DNA of 64,000 nucleotides from Arthrobotrys musiformis (GCA_036971715.1 JAVHJL010000001.1:1984001-2048000); one strand, 5' to 3'; positions 43,312 through 54,246 are shown, counted from the stretch's first letter. Made by a program: numbers and translations. Notes: generated from the letters alone by a model not told the origin.

Positions 43312-44000
43312 TTAAATAGTAACCTCAGACACGCCATTAGGTTGAACACACCTCTCAACCGGCAACGGCACAAAAGTGTAGAAGGTAGGAACATATCCAC
43401 TGCAACAATCCTCCGCACACGTAGGAGTGAAGGTAACAGTCCTCTTCGGCGCCCCGCCGCAGTTACATCTATAAGTGACCGTTGGCGTCGCTTGTTTTTG
43501 CTGACACACCGACTTCGTCGGACACGCCTCACCGCCTTTACAGCTGGGCGCGGCCGTCACCACCGCCACCGGTGGACAGGATTTATACTGATCATCTTCT
43601 TTAGTACCCGCTTCTTCTTCCTCTTCTTCTCCATCACCCCCCGCGGGGCATGTGGTCACGGTCTTCGTGACAGTAACCGGGGATGGTTTCTCGGTAACAT
43701 AACGGACGGAGGTTTTAGTCGTCGACTCGCGTTTTGTGACGGTTATGGTGTTGTATTTTATGATTGTGGTTTTGCGCCAGCTGGTGTATTTTAGGGTTTG
43801 TATTCTGGTTACTGCGGTTGTTTTGTAGACTGTTGCTAGTGCTTGTTCGCGTTCGCGGCCTCGTTGGGCTACGGCGGAGGGGATGATGCTGTAGTAATTG
43901 CGGGTTAGCCGTACTCTTTATTAGTCCCTTGAGGTTATCCGGGTGATAATTTAACCTACCTAGCCGCCAAAAGAGCGAGGGAGAAAATGGAGAAATGCAT
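43312..44000 (-). CDS. Secreted Cys- and Thr/Val-rich protein
   Basis: The model has 205 residues in two exons (44000-43960 and 43888-43312; 71 nt intron). Splicing completes a signal peptide, MHFSIFSLALLAA joined to SIIPSAVA, with a CTAAC branch point about 18 nt before the ACTACAG acceptor; an alternative acceptor at 43916 would keep frame but give a poorer signal and a 44 nt intron. The mature protein starts QRGRERE and has a Thr/Val/Lys-rich middle (TVTKRESTTKTSV with a KR site), an acidic run (GDGEEEEEEAG), and a C-terminal half with about ten cysteines (SCPPV, CKGGEACPTKSVC, CNCGG, CAEDCCSG, ERCV). No known domain is recognised. It is convergent with the 244-residue secreted protein gene. 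Both encode Thr/Val-rich exported products, so they may be related in role. Confidence 0.65.
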
Positions 44001-45242
44001 TTTTCGTATATAGTCTTGTTTCCAATGTATATATATTCAAAACCTCAAAACCGGTAGAAAAGGAGCGTAAGCAAATGAATGTGATATAACGCAAATAAAA
44101 CCAAAAAAAAAGAATGTCCCAAGTTTCTCCAAGCTACAAACGAACGAACGGCTGGCTGTACGTATATACGTATGAGGCGTCGAAGAGGGTATGCAACCCG
44201 GCGGCGGGAAAAAGAGCACTCTTTATAAACCACCCCTCCATATCACCTCCCTTACATCCCTCCCCAATCCAAAAAACCAACCATAGGATTTTCTGACACT
44301 TCGGCCGTATGCGCGACGATTTCCCTCTTCAAATTAATACCACTCGATGCGACATCCCTGGCTTCGAACAACCCCAATTTGCGTTGTCCGCAATCCATTA
44401 CGGGAAAAAGTATAAACCCACCTATGCCTCAGTACAGTATCGCCAACCCGATAATGGTCCTCCGTAGCAAGTCCCCAACCACATCTGTCCCTTGGCCCTC
44501 GTAATTCAAGGTGTGATCGTTCCCCGCTATTTGCTTTTCCCCGTCTACATTGCTACCGCATCAAGTGGTGAAGCTTATCTTGGCGTCTAATTCCTATCGT
44601 ATCGAGCCGGGATTTTCGCTTGGTCGTCGGTTAATGCATACCGCTTCTTGACAGGTCGGGTTTGGCGCACCTGGGGTCATGGTGTTTCTGAAATGGGTTT
44701 GTTTATCCCACTTTTACAGTTCACGATTTTCTTCACTTGTTTATATTGAAACGGGAAACGAAAAATCTTTGTAAAGGTGTCTTGTGGGCTTTGGGCCCAG
44801 ACGGTATTATTAGGATTCTATATACTACTTCGCAATCAACTCTGATCTTGATTGCCGATGCAAGAACAGGCAAGGAACTGCGGGGACTGCAAAAACAAAA
44901 ACAAAAACAACATGATTAACGCCAAAGTCATGATCATATGAACGCCGTTAATCCAAAGGTTGATAGGTCATACTGGAACAGTGTGGAAGTGTAAAAGGGG
45001 AAAACAAGAGGAAGTAATGAAAAGGATGAGCGGTACGTCCAGCGTATGCAGAAACGCGTGGTAGGTACTAAAGCGGAATATTGACAAGAAATAAAAAAAA
45101 AAAAAGAAAAAGAGCGTGTTCGTTTCAAACGAGGCCAAGATGTCTAAACGAGTTGACGAATGGCTTCAATCGGGACTTCTCAACTAGATCCACCACCTGC
45201 ACAGTAGGGATAGTATAGAAAAGATGGTATAGGGGGCCTTCC
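44001..45242. other. Intergenic region with simple repeats
   Basis: This 1.24 kb gap holds a perfect palindrome TACGTATATACGTA (44159-44172), an AAAAAC triplet run near 44888-44910 and a poly(A) run near 45095-45107. The last 100 bp are the 3' flank of the DnaJ gene. No gene is supported. Confidence 0.45.
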
Positions 45243-46426
45243 TCAGGCACCAGATCGTAGGATTTCCTGTATCATCTGGACTTGTTTCTCTGTCAACGGC
45301 GGAATTTTGACCTTCAATGTGACAAACAGATCGCCTCTTCCTCCTGTCTTGCTATTCGGCATGCCTTCGCTCTTCTTGATGACTACCTGCCCGGGCTGGA
45401 TTCCTTTGTTCAACTTGATCGAGATTTTCCTTCCGTCGAGGTGTTCGATTGTCCGGTTGATACCGCCCAAAGCTTCCTCCAACGGAACGTCGAGGTCAAC
45501 CTTGAGATTGTCTCCATCCCTGGTAAATCTGGGATGCCTGGCTTCCTGGATTACGACCTCGACGGTCTGTCTAGTTCCATCTGCGGTTAGGAGGGCGTTG
45601 TTGTGCTTGAGTTTGGTTCCAGCCTTGTACCCCGGTTTTATTACGTTCTGGAGTATCAGCGGTTCTGCACCGTTCGGCTGTGAGAATTTCAGTTTTTTCG
45701 TTGTGCCTTTATATAGATCCTCCAGTGTGCAGAGGAGATTGTGCGTGTAGACAGGCGCGGGCGCTTTCGAAGCGTGTGTGGGCATTGTGTGACTCCGAGG
45801 GATCCCGCCAAACCCACCAGGCATACCGCCCATGCCAGCAAAATCATCTTCCATGCCGCCCATGTGCATATCGGCATCGAACCCTCGGGAGCCTCCGAAT
45901 GGATTGCCGCCCTTGAAGAATTGGGAAAAGATATCTTCCGCCGACGAAGGATTGAAGCCGAACTGTGCACCGCCGGAATGGCCTTGGCCCGGGCCTGTGG
46001 AAAAGCTGAACTGCTCAAATGGCATGCCACCGAAACCACCCATGTTGGGCATCCCGCCTGGCATGCCACCCATACCACCGGGCATACCACCCATACCACC
46101 GGGAGGAGGTGGTGGCACACCGCCTTTGAGACCCTCCTCGCCGACCTGGTCGAAAATTGTACGTTTCTGGGGATCGGAAAGAACTTCATATGCTTCACCG
46201 ATCTCCTTAAACTTCTTTTCAGAGCCTTCCTTGTTATCTCGATTTCGGTCGGGATGCCTACGGAGCAAATGAACGTTAGTAAAACATTGTATGTGCCAAA
46301 CCATTTAACGAAAAGGGTTCAAACGGGAGCTTACCATTTCAAAGCTAGTTTTTTGTACGCTTTCTTTATATCATCTTCGGTGGCAGTCCTGGGAACGCCC
46401 AGGATGCTGTAGTAGTCTTTCCCCAT
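45243..46426 (-). CDS. Type II DnaJ/Hsp40 co-chaperone (Sis1/Psi1/DNAJB-like)
   Basis: The model has 368 residues in two exons (46426-46335 and 46257-45243; 77 nt intron). The J domain fills residues 1-70: [31 protein letters not shown], then HPD at 32-34, built across the splice junction, and [18 protein letters not shown] Gly/Met/Phe/Pro-rich linker follows with repeated MGGMPGG units, then two C-terminal substrate-binding beta domains ([43 protein letters not shown]) and a dimerisation tail. There is no CxxCxGxG zinc finger, which places it in the Sis1/DNAJB1 class rather than Ydj1. It stimulates Hsp70 ATPase in the cytosol and nucleus. A perfect four-box heat-shock element lies about 340 bp upstream, fitting heat-inducible expression. 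Confidence 0.95.
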
Positions 46427-46765
46427 CGTGTGGGATAAAGGTTTGCGAGAGGTAGATAGTGTTTAAATAATCGAGGTGCTTGGAAATCTGTCTGTTCGCA
46501 TGTGTCTGCGATGATACAGGTACAGTCACCGAGAGGCTGTGGACTTGAGCCTAATGCAGCTGATGATCAAGCTGATGGCGTGTGTGTTGTGATGTTGGTG
46601 AAGCTGGTGAAGCTTGTAAAGCTGAAGATGGTGGTGATGATGAAGAGGAGGATGTTTCGGGGAGGAGAAATGGTTATTAAAAGAACGCGAAAGGCTGAAG
46701 GGCGGCCAGCTACTTTTGTATGGTCGCGCCTGCAGTAGTAAAAGACAGGAATGTCGATGGTTGTG

Positions 46766-46783
46766 GAAGCTTCGGGAACCTTC
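46766..46783. promoter_or_regulatory. Heat-shock element upstream of the DnaJ gene
   Basis: GAA-nn-TTC-nn-GAA-nn-TTC is perfect over 18 bp: four alternating nGAAn units, the arrangement bound by trimeric HSF1. It starts 340 bp before the ATG at 46426. The site is symmetric, so it has no strand. Confidence 0.75.
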
Positions 46784-48179
46784 GACGGCGACGCCAACAT
46801 GGTCAACACATCTCTGACGTCAGGTATATAAACCCGGGGCATCGCCCGGCCGGGCTAGTTGGCCCCACAGCAGGCCCTTCAGTCCGGTTGGGGTGCTATC
46901 GAGGGCGGGTCTCTGTTGACAGCCGGAATTGGGCGTGGACTAATATTTGCGATGTGCTGGAGGGTGATATCAGGGCTGCCTGGTATATTCGGTGTGCATT
47001 GCATATGCGCTCGGATGCAAGTGCGATGGGGCGGCCACAACGCAGTACATCTATAAATATCACAGCCTCGACTCTACACGACAATGTATCACGGTGGTCT
47101 CGAGTTCCCTACTGGAAGGCTGCGAGGATATAATTCGACATACGCCTCGAGACTCTATTTTAATGCATCGATGCCGTCTTACGGTTCTTACAGCTTTGGA
47201 CTGGCTGCCGCAACCGGCTTCCGATCGGGTTCCGTCCCTAACCTCAAACCGCTTGACTAAAATGTATACTTTTGAAGGATAGGGAATAGCATGGCCACAG
47301 CGACCGGCTTTTAGTGAGTATCGGCTTATTGAGCATCAACCGGGCCATTGTGACAGAAACAGCTGGTTCTTTCTAGAGGTGTATGTCACAATTGGGGTTA
47401 TTGTATTATTATTACGACAGTGGGAAATCCGATCAGCGAAAGCGATATCTCGCAAAATAATACTCAATATTGATATCGTCCCCGTTTAACAATATCGTAC
47501 TATCGAACGACGAGCCGCAATTATAAATATTAATTATACAATTATTAAGCGTCGAGCTCGAGGTGGTAGTATTCAACTGGTTTTATTCGCTGTTAACTTA
47601 TGAAGCCGTGAGGCAGTTTATGTATGTATGTACAGTCAAATAAATTAATCTACCTGCATATCTGATTTGAATTCGAATCCAACCACTAGTCGGTACTAGC
47701 CATCTGAGAAAACTGATCATCGCAAACATGCCCGGGCCATCGCGAGGATCCTGGTGACGTCGTGGCCTGTCATGCAAGCGGGCAGGGATCCCGCTGCACA
47801 ACACGTCCTGCCGCAAAATGCAACATTTCTCTTATTTTGTAGACCTACTTTCGCCGTGTGCGCGCGTGCATGTTATGAATACGATCGGTCTATGATAGTG
47901 TTCCTGCTCCATACGTGCCCACCTACATGTAAACGTTATAAAGTGATAAAGGAATACAGTTCGTGTTCGGGCGTGACGGTTCTCGAGGGTTTCGAGCCAT
48001 CCCCACCTTTCAATATGCCCTTGCAACGCCCGTCGCCCGCCCCTCGGGTAGTGGATTCCGAGCATCGCGCACCCTATCGAACGCTTTCACCATACTAATT
48101 ATTCCCTTCTTGCTGTAGATCAGGGAATCTACCGCTTCAATGTGCCTGTGCGCTCTTTTCCCTCAGCATTTGGGAAAGG

Positions 48180-48188
48180 TATATAAGG
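48180..48188 (+). promoter_or_regulatory. TATA box of the GW-repeat protein gene
   Basis: TATATAAGG is followed by about 260 bp of strongly pyrimidine-rich sequence, the usual promoter-to-leader layout of highly expressed filamentous fungal genes. The ATG is 378 bp downstream. Confidence 0.4.
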
Positions 48189-48478
48189 TCTTCCTTCCCC
48201 CCTTCTTTCAATTCTTTCTTCCCTCTCTCTTCCACCGTACTCACATTTTCTAGCTTCCTTGCATCCCTCAGACATCTTTCAGCTCTTATCCATCCCCTCT
48301 TCTCATCCATTCAGATCTTTCCATTTGGACTTCAGAGTCTTAACTCTTGTCCTGCCCTCTCTCATCACTTTGTCCTCTCATCTCATCTATCCTTCTGCTT
48401 CTTCTTCTCTTTGCTCTCGGCATTCGAGATACGTCTCTGCCTTCCAAATAAATCCTCCAATCCGATTATTCACGCTTC

Positions 48479-48554
48479 GTCGTCGACATAGTCCGAGAAG
48501 CAAACCATCGAACCCTCTTCTTTAAAATACTTCGTCGTCGACCCAGTCCGACAA
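48479..48554 (+). repeat. Imperfect direct repeat in the leader of the GW-repeat gene
   Basis: Two copies of CGTCGTCGAC-nnn-AGTCCGA are 54 bp apart, the second ending about 12 bp before the ATG at 48566. They could be a duplicated protein- or RNA-binding site. Confidence 0.55.
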
Positions 48555-48565
48555 AGTAACCAAAA

Positions 48566-49960
48566 ATGCCCGGCACCGACAAAGGAAAACCCAACGACAA
48601 GGGTAACTCCAAAGAAAACTCCAAAGACAAAGGCAATAAAGATAAACAAGACAAAGGAAAAGGCAAAGAAAAAGTCGATAACGGCTGGGGATCGTCTGCT
48701 AAAGGACCCACCGCCGCGAATTACGGATGGGATGATAAACCTGCTTCTAAAGCTGGGAGCAACCGTGGTGCCGCTCCCGGATGGGATGATAAACCGGCTT
48801 CGAAAGCTGGGAGTAATAAAGGCGGTGTTCCGGGATGGGGTGACCCTCCCGCGTCAAAAAATGGTGGGGGGAGCAATCGTGGGAGTGTCTCGGGACGGGG
48901 GGATAAACCTGCTTCAAACGCTGGGAGTACTCGAGGGAACCCTGGAACGGGCGATAAAGGCAAACCGGGTTCGTCGAATTCGAAAGCAGGGAGCAATAGG
49001 GGCAGTGTCTCTGGGTCAAAAGCAGGAAGCGTCCGAGGAGCTGCTCCCGGATGGGATGACAAGCCTGCTTCAAGGGCCGGGAGCAACAGAAGCAACGTTC
49101 CGGGGTGGGGTGATACCCCCGCAGCCGGGCCAAGTGGAAGCAACAAAGGGAACTTTGGTTGGGGGGACGACAAGCCTGCTTCAAAGGCCGGGAGCAACAG
49201 AGGGAGCGAGGCGAAAGACAACGCCAGTCAACGGGATGGGTCACGGGCCAACGGGGGCGGCAGCCGACGCAGCATCGCCGGTAGCAACAAGGCGAATAAT
49301 GAAGAGATTGATAATTCGCGGGCCCTGGTTCCATACTCTGGTAACCGGGCCAACTCCGAGGGGTATAAAAGATCCAACGCGGGTGACAGCAAGCGTTCTG
49401 TCTCTTCATCCAAACAATCAAAGTCCTTCTATCACCGACGCTCCCGCTCCTGGTCCTCACACGGCTCTGCCTCATCAAACGACTCATCCTCACTATCCTG
49501 TCCCAGCAACCCGGGCTCGGACTCGGACACCGGCGACATGAACAAGGTAACCTACGAGAAGTACACCAGCACCAAAAGCTACAGCGGGCCCTCGGGCAAG
49601 TGGAGCTACAGAAAGGAACGGAGAACCGTTGGCTACCGCAATGCCGACGGGGGACAGTACCGGCACTCCAAGGAGTCGGTACGAGTCTCCCGGTCCGGCG
49701 CGGGCAGCCACGGTGCCCGTGTAACCGTCTCCTACCCCCAGTCGCTTTCCAGCCATCGCCACGGCGGTGTCCGGCTACGGATCTGCCACCCGAACGATGG
49801 CTCTTCCTCCTCTTCCTCCTCATCATCATCCTCATCCTCCTCCGAAAGCAGCAGCGACGAGGATAGCGACGACGACAGCAGTGACGACGACAGCAGCGAG
49901 GAGGAAAAACCCAAAGAAAAGGTTTACGGACGATGCAACCCATGCGGACGACGGAGCTGA
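48566..49960 (+). CDS. GW/WG-repeat low-complexity protein, unknown function
   Basis: This intronless gene encodes 464 residues without a signal peptide. Residues 1-40 are a Lys/Asp/Asn-rich charged tail. From about 41 to 220 come roughly nine degenerate units of about 18-20 residues around YGWDDKPASKAGSNRGAAP, PGWGDPPASKNGGGSNRG and FGWGDDKPASKAGSNRG, so that GW or WG pairs recur in a Gly/Ser/Lys/Pro setting. A Ser/Arg-rich part (SFYHRRSRSWSSHGS) follows, then a more normal block (NKVTYEKYTSTKSYSGPSGK; KWSYRKERRTVGYR), and finally a 14-residue Ser run and an acidic Ser/Asp/Glu tail with casein kinase 2-like sites. Spaced GW/WG pairs in disordered chains are known as Argonaute-binding hooks in other eukaryotes; whether this holds here is inference. 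The repeat period, a multiple of three, leaves long open shadow frames on both strands; this frame has the ATG, TATA and leader. Confidence 0.7.
   Translation: MPGTDKGKPNDKGNSKENSKDKGNKDKQDKGKGKEKVDNGWGSSAKGPTAANYGWDDKPASKAGSNRGAAPGWDDKPASKAGSNKGGVPGWGDPPASKNGGGSNRGSVSGRGDKPASNAGSTRGNPGTGDKGKPGSSNSKAGSNRGSVSGSKAGSVRGAAPGWDDKPASRAGSNRSNVPGWGDTPAAGPSGSNKGNFGWGDDKPASKAGSNRGSEAKDNASQRDGSRANGGGSRRSIAGSNKANNEEIDNSRALVPYSGNRANSEGYKRSNAGDSKRSVSSSKQSKSFYHRRSRSWSSHGSASSNDSSSLSCPSNPGSDSDTGDMNKVTYEKYTSTKSYSGPSGKWSYRKERRTVGYRNADGGQYRHSKESVRVSRSGAGSHGARVTVSYPQSLSSHRHGGVRLRICHPNDGSSSSSSSSSSSSSSESSSDEDSDDDSSDDDSSEEEKPKEKVYGRCNPCGRRS
48724..49209 (+). repeat. Degenerate tandem repeats coding for GW units
   Basis: About nine units of roughly 54-60 bp, each with a GGATGGGATGATAAACCTGC-like core, encode the GW repeats. 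Units differ by base changes and small in-frame indels, which points to old duplication and repeated turnover. Confidence 0.6.
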
Positions 49961-50296
49961 TTTCTTTCTTTCTTTCTTTCTTCTTTAATTTTTGCTTCTT
50001 CTAGCTCCATAACTATTGAAGGAGCCGGGGGACACCTTATTACTACTACTATTATTATTATTAATATTAATTTTCTTTTCTTTCCTTAATAGCTTCCCTC
50101 TGTAAGCTGTATAGATGATAAGGGCCTGTAGGCTTGTAGGCTTGTAGACTTTTATGATGCCGGCCTCGACGCTATTAATCTAAGTTATTTTTTTGTAGAG
50201 TGATATTTATTATAATTGAAGGATATGATAATAGGAATGCAAGCGCCTGACACCTAAATCTATCTCTAACGTGATGCTAAGCTAAAGCTGTAGGCA
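49961..50296. other. Intergenic region between convergent genes
   Basis: This 336 bp stretch holds the 3' ends of the GW-repeat and ankyrin-type genes. It contains a TTTC run (about 49963-49982) and TAC/TAT runs (about 50040-50062). Nothing else is seen. Confidence 0.5.
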
Positions 50297-52005
50297 CTAA
50301 AAGTGGGTGGAGTAGTTCCAGAAGTACGGCCAGTAGCCCCACTCCTTCCGGGACGAGTTGAACGTCGACACGACTCGCATCTCGTACTTCCAGGTGCTTA
50401 AGATGCTCTCGTCGAATCCATCTGGCTTCCCGATCCCTTCTTTTAGCAGGGTCTCTACGGCCCTTCGGTCTTTGACGTCCCAGGCCTTCTGGATCTCTTC
50501 CTTCGCGATACTCTCGTACCCGTCCAGTAGGTCCCTCAGCACCTTTAGGCACCTGACACTACCACCCTGAGCCGTCTTGAAGACTAGGACTCGCTCGTCC
50601 CCTCCCTTGAACACCACTCCGTTCTCCATAACCCATCTGAGATGCTCTGCCCTTCCCTTTTTCCCGGCGTCGGTGGCAGCTCTTATGACTGCCCCACCGA
50701 TCCAGTCTTCACTGTCCACGTCGATAGGGAGTCCCTTCTCGAAATATAACTTGACCATATCTAGCCCGGCATATCTCATAGCCCACTTGAAAGATAAAAG
50801 CATCTCCTCTTCTCCACCTAGGCTTTCAATCCCAAGTAACCATGACACCAACTCTGCATTCCCACTTTGCGTGGCAATGCATAGTGGTCTTCCATGTCTC
50901 AGCGATTTCGTCTTCTCGCCTGGTTCAGGCTCGAACTCCTCCTCTTCAACAATCCACCTCGCAATCTCCAGATTTCCATGCGTGCAAGCCGCTAGGAATA
51001 TATATTTCGCCTCCCCCGAAACGTCTTCGAACACCATCCATCCATCCGATAGCAACCACTTCACCAGCTCGAATTGTCCAAAACTGGTAGCCCACCGGGG
51101 TACCTCCGTGAACGACAGGTATTTCTCCTCCCTATCCCCTTTTTCCTCTACTAGATGTTTTATAATCCCGATTCTGCCGAAGAGGGCCGAATAGCGTATG
51201 AAATCCTGCCGGGCGGGACCCCGAGGTTTGCAGATGGTGCTGTGGTCGTAAGCCCATATCGCCATCTCCTCGGTTCCATACCTCGCCGCAACGATGGGGA
51301 TGGTGCCAAATACCACGCTCTCATGATCGAGATTTATGACTTTCCCCTTCGCCTCGGATTTCTCGTAAACAGCTTGCAGGTTATCAAAGTCGTGGTTGTA
51401 GGCGTAGATTAACCCAAGATACCAATCCAGCCATTCCTCATCGACGTCGTCGGATTTATTTAATTCGCGCTTTATCTTCTCGTGTTTACTATTAATACTC
51501 GAATAAGAATTCCCTTTCCGCCAATTGAAGATGGCTACACCGGTGCACTCCAGTATGGCGGTCCAGCATAAGGCCTCTCTTATCCCGTCAAGGGGGAGTG
51601 AAGGTTCATATGCATGGATTTTGGCGGTTAACGCCCGGATTTTGGAGACGAGGAGGGGTGAACGCGTGGCTGGATCGGTTACGCGGCGGTAGAGGGCTGT
51701 GTATGTTAAATAAGGCGTGATGTCGAGGTATCCCGTGTCAGGATGGGAGTCACGGTCCGTGTCCAGCACCGAATCCAGGACTATGATATCGAACAGCTCT
51801 ATTCGGGATGAATTAGCACCTTTGTGGTAATTTTTGCGTTGGCGGGGACAGGGGGGTTCTTACTATTGACCAGACGCAGCTCGAGGGCGCCGTAGAAACC
51901 CGTTGAGAGAACGACTTGGTCGAGGATGCTGCGGAGGATTTCGACGGGGAGGTCAGAGATCGTGACCTCCGCGTCTTTGAGGGTCAGGGATTCGAATTTC
52001 TCCAT
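50297..52005 (-). CDS. Ankyrin-type repeat protein with F-box-like N-terminus
   Basis: The model has 547 residues in two exons (52005-51864 and 51798-50297; 65 nt intron). It starts MEKFESLTLKDAEVTISDLP, followed by VEILRSILDQVVLSTG, an F-box-like helix. Splicing joins LELRLVN to KLFDIIVLDSVLDTDR, the usual arrangement in this fungal family. The middle and C-terminal part has degenerate ankyrin-like helix pairs, each of the form A-x-G-x2-E-L-V-x-W-L: SFGQFELVKWLLSDG, THGNLEIARWIVEEE, QSGNAELVSWLLGIE and RYAGLDMVKLYFEKG. It probably binds other proteins, perhaps as an adaptor for SCF ubiquitin ligases. Such genes are numerous and fast-evolving in ascomycetes. There is no signal peptide or membrane helix. 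Targets are unknown. Confidence 0.78.
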
Positions 52006-52587
52006 TTTCCCCTCTTTCTTTCGACTCCTAATTCCTTTCTCGATATTGGTGTTTTCTTTGGTTTTGTGTTTGAACGTTTGTTCGTGATTCCAGCTCGACG
52101 CGAAGGAGATTTATAAGTGAGGTGGAGTGCATGCCTGAAGGGCCTTTATTCCGGTGGGTTGTGCGTACGCCCTTAAGGCAGCAAGGCTTTATCGTCATCA
52201 CCATTGTGAGCCTGCAGCTTTTGAATCCGCGATGGATTGCTCAATTGAATCGTATAACTCTCACGCGCGCGCTATGGTTCGCAAACAAGAGTCATTTTTC
52301 TATCGACGTGTACGTAATATCGAGGAGCAAAGCAAACGGCTCAAGAGGCGGTTTATCATGGAGCAGCCGGGTAAGAGCAAATCTACACCGCCGCATACTC
52401 CGCTGTGTATATGTATATTATACTTAAATATTTTCTAATACGAACGCGAGACCAGATACGATATGGTATTTATATTTACATATCTTATATACACAGCCTT
52501 ACCATCCGTCCGCGAGGCTGAAAATGAAATCTTCGAAAAATTTCGTGATACCAATATTCGACGCCTGGTCCGACCTCAAGATATCCC

Positions 52588-52590
<3 letters not shown>

Positions 52591-52632
<42 letters not shown>

Positions 52633-52812
52633 AGATTCCCAGAGCCCAGGTTTGATTGTGATTCGATCGTGCAGGTCCGCTGCCTCGTTCAGTATGGGTT
52701 GGCCCCGTTTCGCCTGCACAAAAACACATTTTGGCCCAGTCCGGCATGGTTCCGAGAACACGGTGACCAAGTCCAGTATGGTGTCGTCGCACCAGATCCT
52801 GAAGCGGCTCAC
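52591..52812 (-). mobile_element. Possible SINE-like or processed retroposon fragment with poly(A) tail
   Basis: On the minus strand about 180 bp of GC-richer sequence ends in GGGAATCTC followed by 41 A residues (52591-52631 read as T on the plus strand). A pure run of this length at the end of a GC-richer block is typical of reverse-transcribed insertions. The block is open in one minus frame for about 60 codons, but I recognise no protein. A weak B-box-like GATCGAATCAC is present. I see no clear target-site duplication. A simple expanded T tract is the alternative. Confidence 0.35.
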
Positions 52813-54238
52813 GAGCTCACTACAACAGCATTGATGAATTGCATATTGAATGCATTAACGGTGAATGGGAGTTGAACGTGGACATTCTGCTGGGAACGCC
52901 AACGCAGGTTAGAAAAAGATACCACACTCGAACATCCTCGGTTCTTAGAGATTGATATCTTCATTATAGCTGCATTGGTGTTGATAACAGTGGAGCCAGA
53001 TGTGTAAATCTGGGGGAGCCGGGATGGGCTTACAGAGTAAACGTTCATCGGACTAAATTTTTTTGAAATAAACTAAATCGGCATTTTCGACGGACGCTAT
53101 ATCATCTTACCTAAAGCGTCCCCACAAAGCATCCAAACGAACCAAGTTATACGAATGAACTAGACGAAGAACTCCAGAAACCCGGCTTGGAAACTCGGGA
53201 CGATTGCTAACCAGCCAAGCAAGAGGACTCGAGCTCGTGCAGAACTATTCAGAACCCTCATCTACTAGCTACTCCATGGATCCACATCCTATAGAGTATG
53301 CAAAATACGAGAACCACTTGCAACTTCACATATATAATGTGGATTATCCATAAGTCACAATCCCTCACCCGCTGTGCTACGGCGAGTATTCAAAATTCCT
53401 GTGGTGGAACAAAAAGGCCAAAACTCTATTTTAGCGAGCGGGCCCATAGACATATACCGATCTCGAGACGAATTGGTATCCACAATCGTGTTCAGAAAAC
53501 TCAAAAATAAGGGAAAGGGAGCATCCGTAGCGAGGGGCTGGCCGCTTCAGGGGAGCCAAGGGTTTACTAAGTCAAGACGTTAATAGAGTTCGAAATGATA
53601 CTACATCAGACGTCAAAACATCTAACCGTTGGAAGAGCTAGTCGGCTCGTTAGCTGGAGAACCCGAGAATCCCGAGGAGTTTAGTATATTACTTATTGTT
53701 TAGATTGGTTTTAGGGCTTTTTGGTAAAACGCCTCGACCCTTGCCACTCTAGACAATCTAACTTGTTGTGCCCATATAGTATAAGCGCCGGCGGCCTTGA
53801 AGAATTAGGCTATATATAATATAATTTTATGCCGCTTCACTCTTACTCTACCCTTTTTTCTTTCCGTCGTCTGGGGTTCTATACTAGTATCTTCGCCTAT
53901 TACCGATTCCTTCGGAAAGAGGAATCGTGGTATATTAGGTTAGTAAGTTGGTATCCGGGTATCCACAATATCAACTCCCCGGTGGCATGAGACCTTCTAA
54001 AGTATCACTAGTCGGGTGGGGGGGCATATCTATTGTGAATTCACTTTCAAATTTCACGCCATGATTGAATTTGATTGGTAGGGAGTATTCGAGTTCTTTG
54101 CCGCAGGCACATGTGTAGTTAGGTGCATTTCGCATATCCCCGTTCTGCCTTCGTGGGCCCTCTGGGCCTTCGGTCTCAAGTGATCCCCTACGGCCACAAA
54201 ATATGGGCTTTTGGTATACTAGTAGTCTGCGGGGTATC

Positions 54239-54246
54239 TATATAAA
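54239..54246 (+). promoter_or_regulatory. TATA box of the tannase gene
   Basis: TATATAAA lies 94 bp before the ATG at 54340, a normal distance for a fungal secreted-enzyme gene. Confidence 0.5.

Larger units (their letters stand above)
46427..48565. other. Divergent intergenic region of the DnaJ and GW-repeat genes
   Basis: This 2.1 kb gap contains the heat-shock element, a TATA-like GGTATATAAACC at about 46823-46834, a TATATAAGG at 48180-48188 and a long pyrimidine-rich leader (about 48190-48450) before the GW-repeat gene. Two imperfect direct repeats (CGTCGTCGAC...AGTCCGA) lie at about 48479-48500 and 48533-48554. Frames such as 47754-48098 are not supported. Confidence 0.5.

Noticed and set aside
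47754..48098. Plus frame of 114 codons
   Set aside because: Composition and start context are not gene-like and no homology pattern is recognised.
48747..49943. Long minus-strand open frame (398 codons) and plus-frame shadow at 48732-49541
   Set aside because: Both follow from the tandem repeats with a period divisible by three in the GW-repeat gene; they give Cys/Arg-rich or random protein, and only the 48566 frame has an ATG, TATA and leader.
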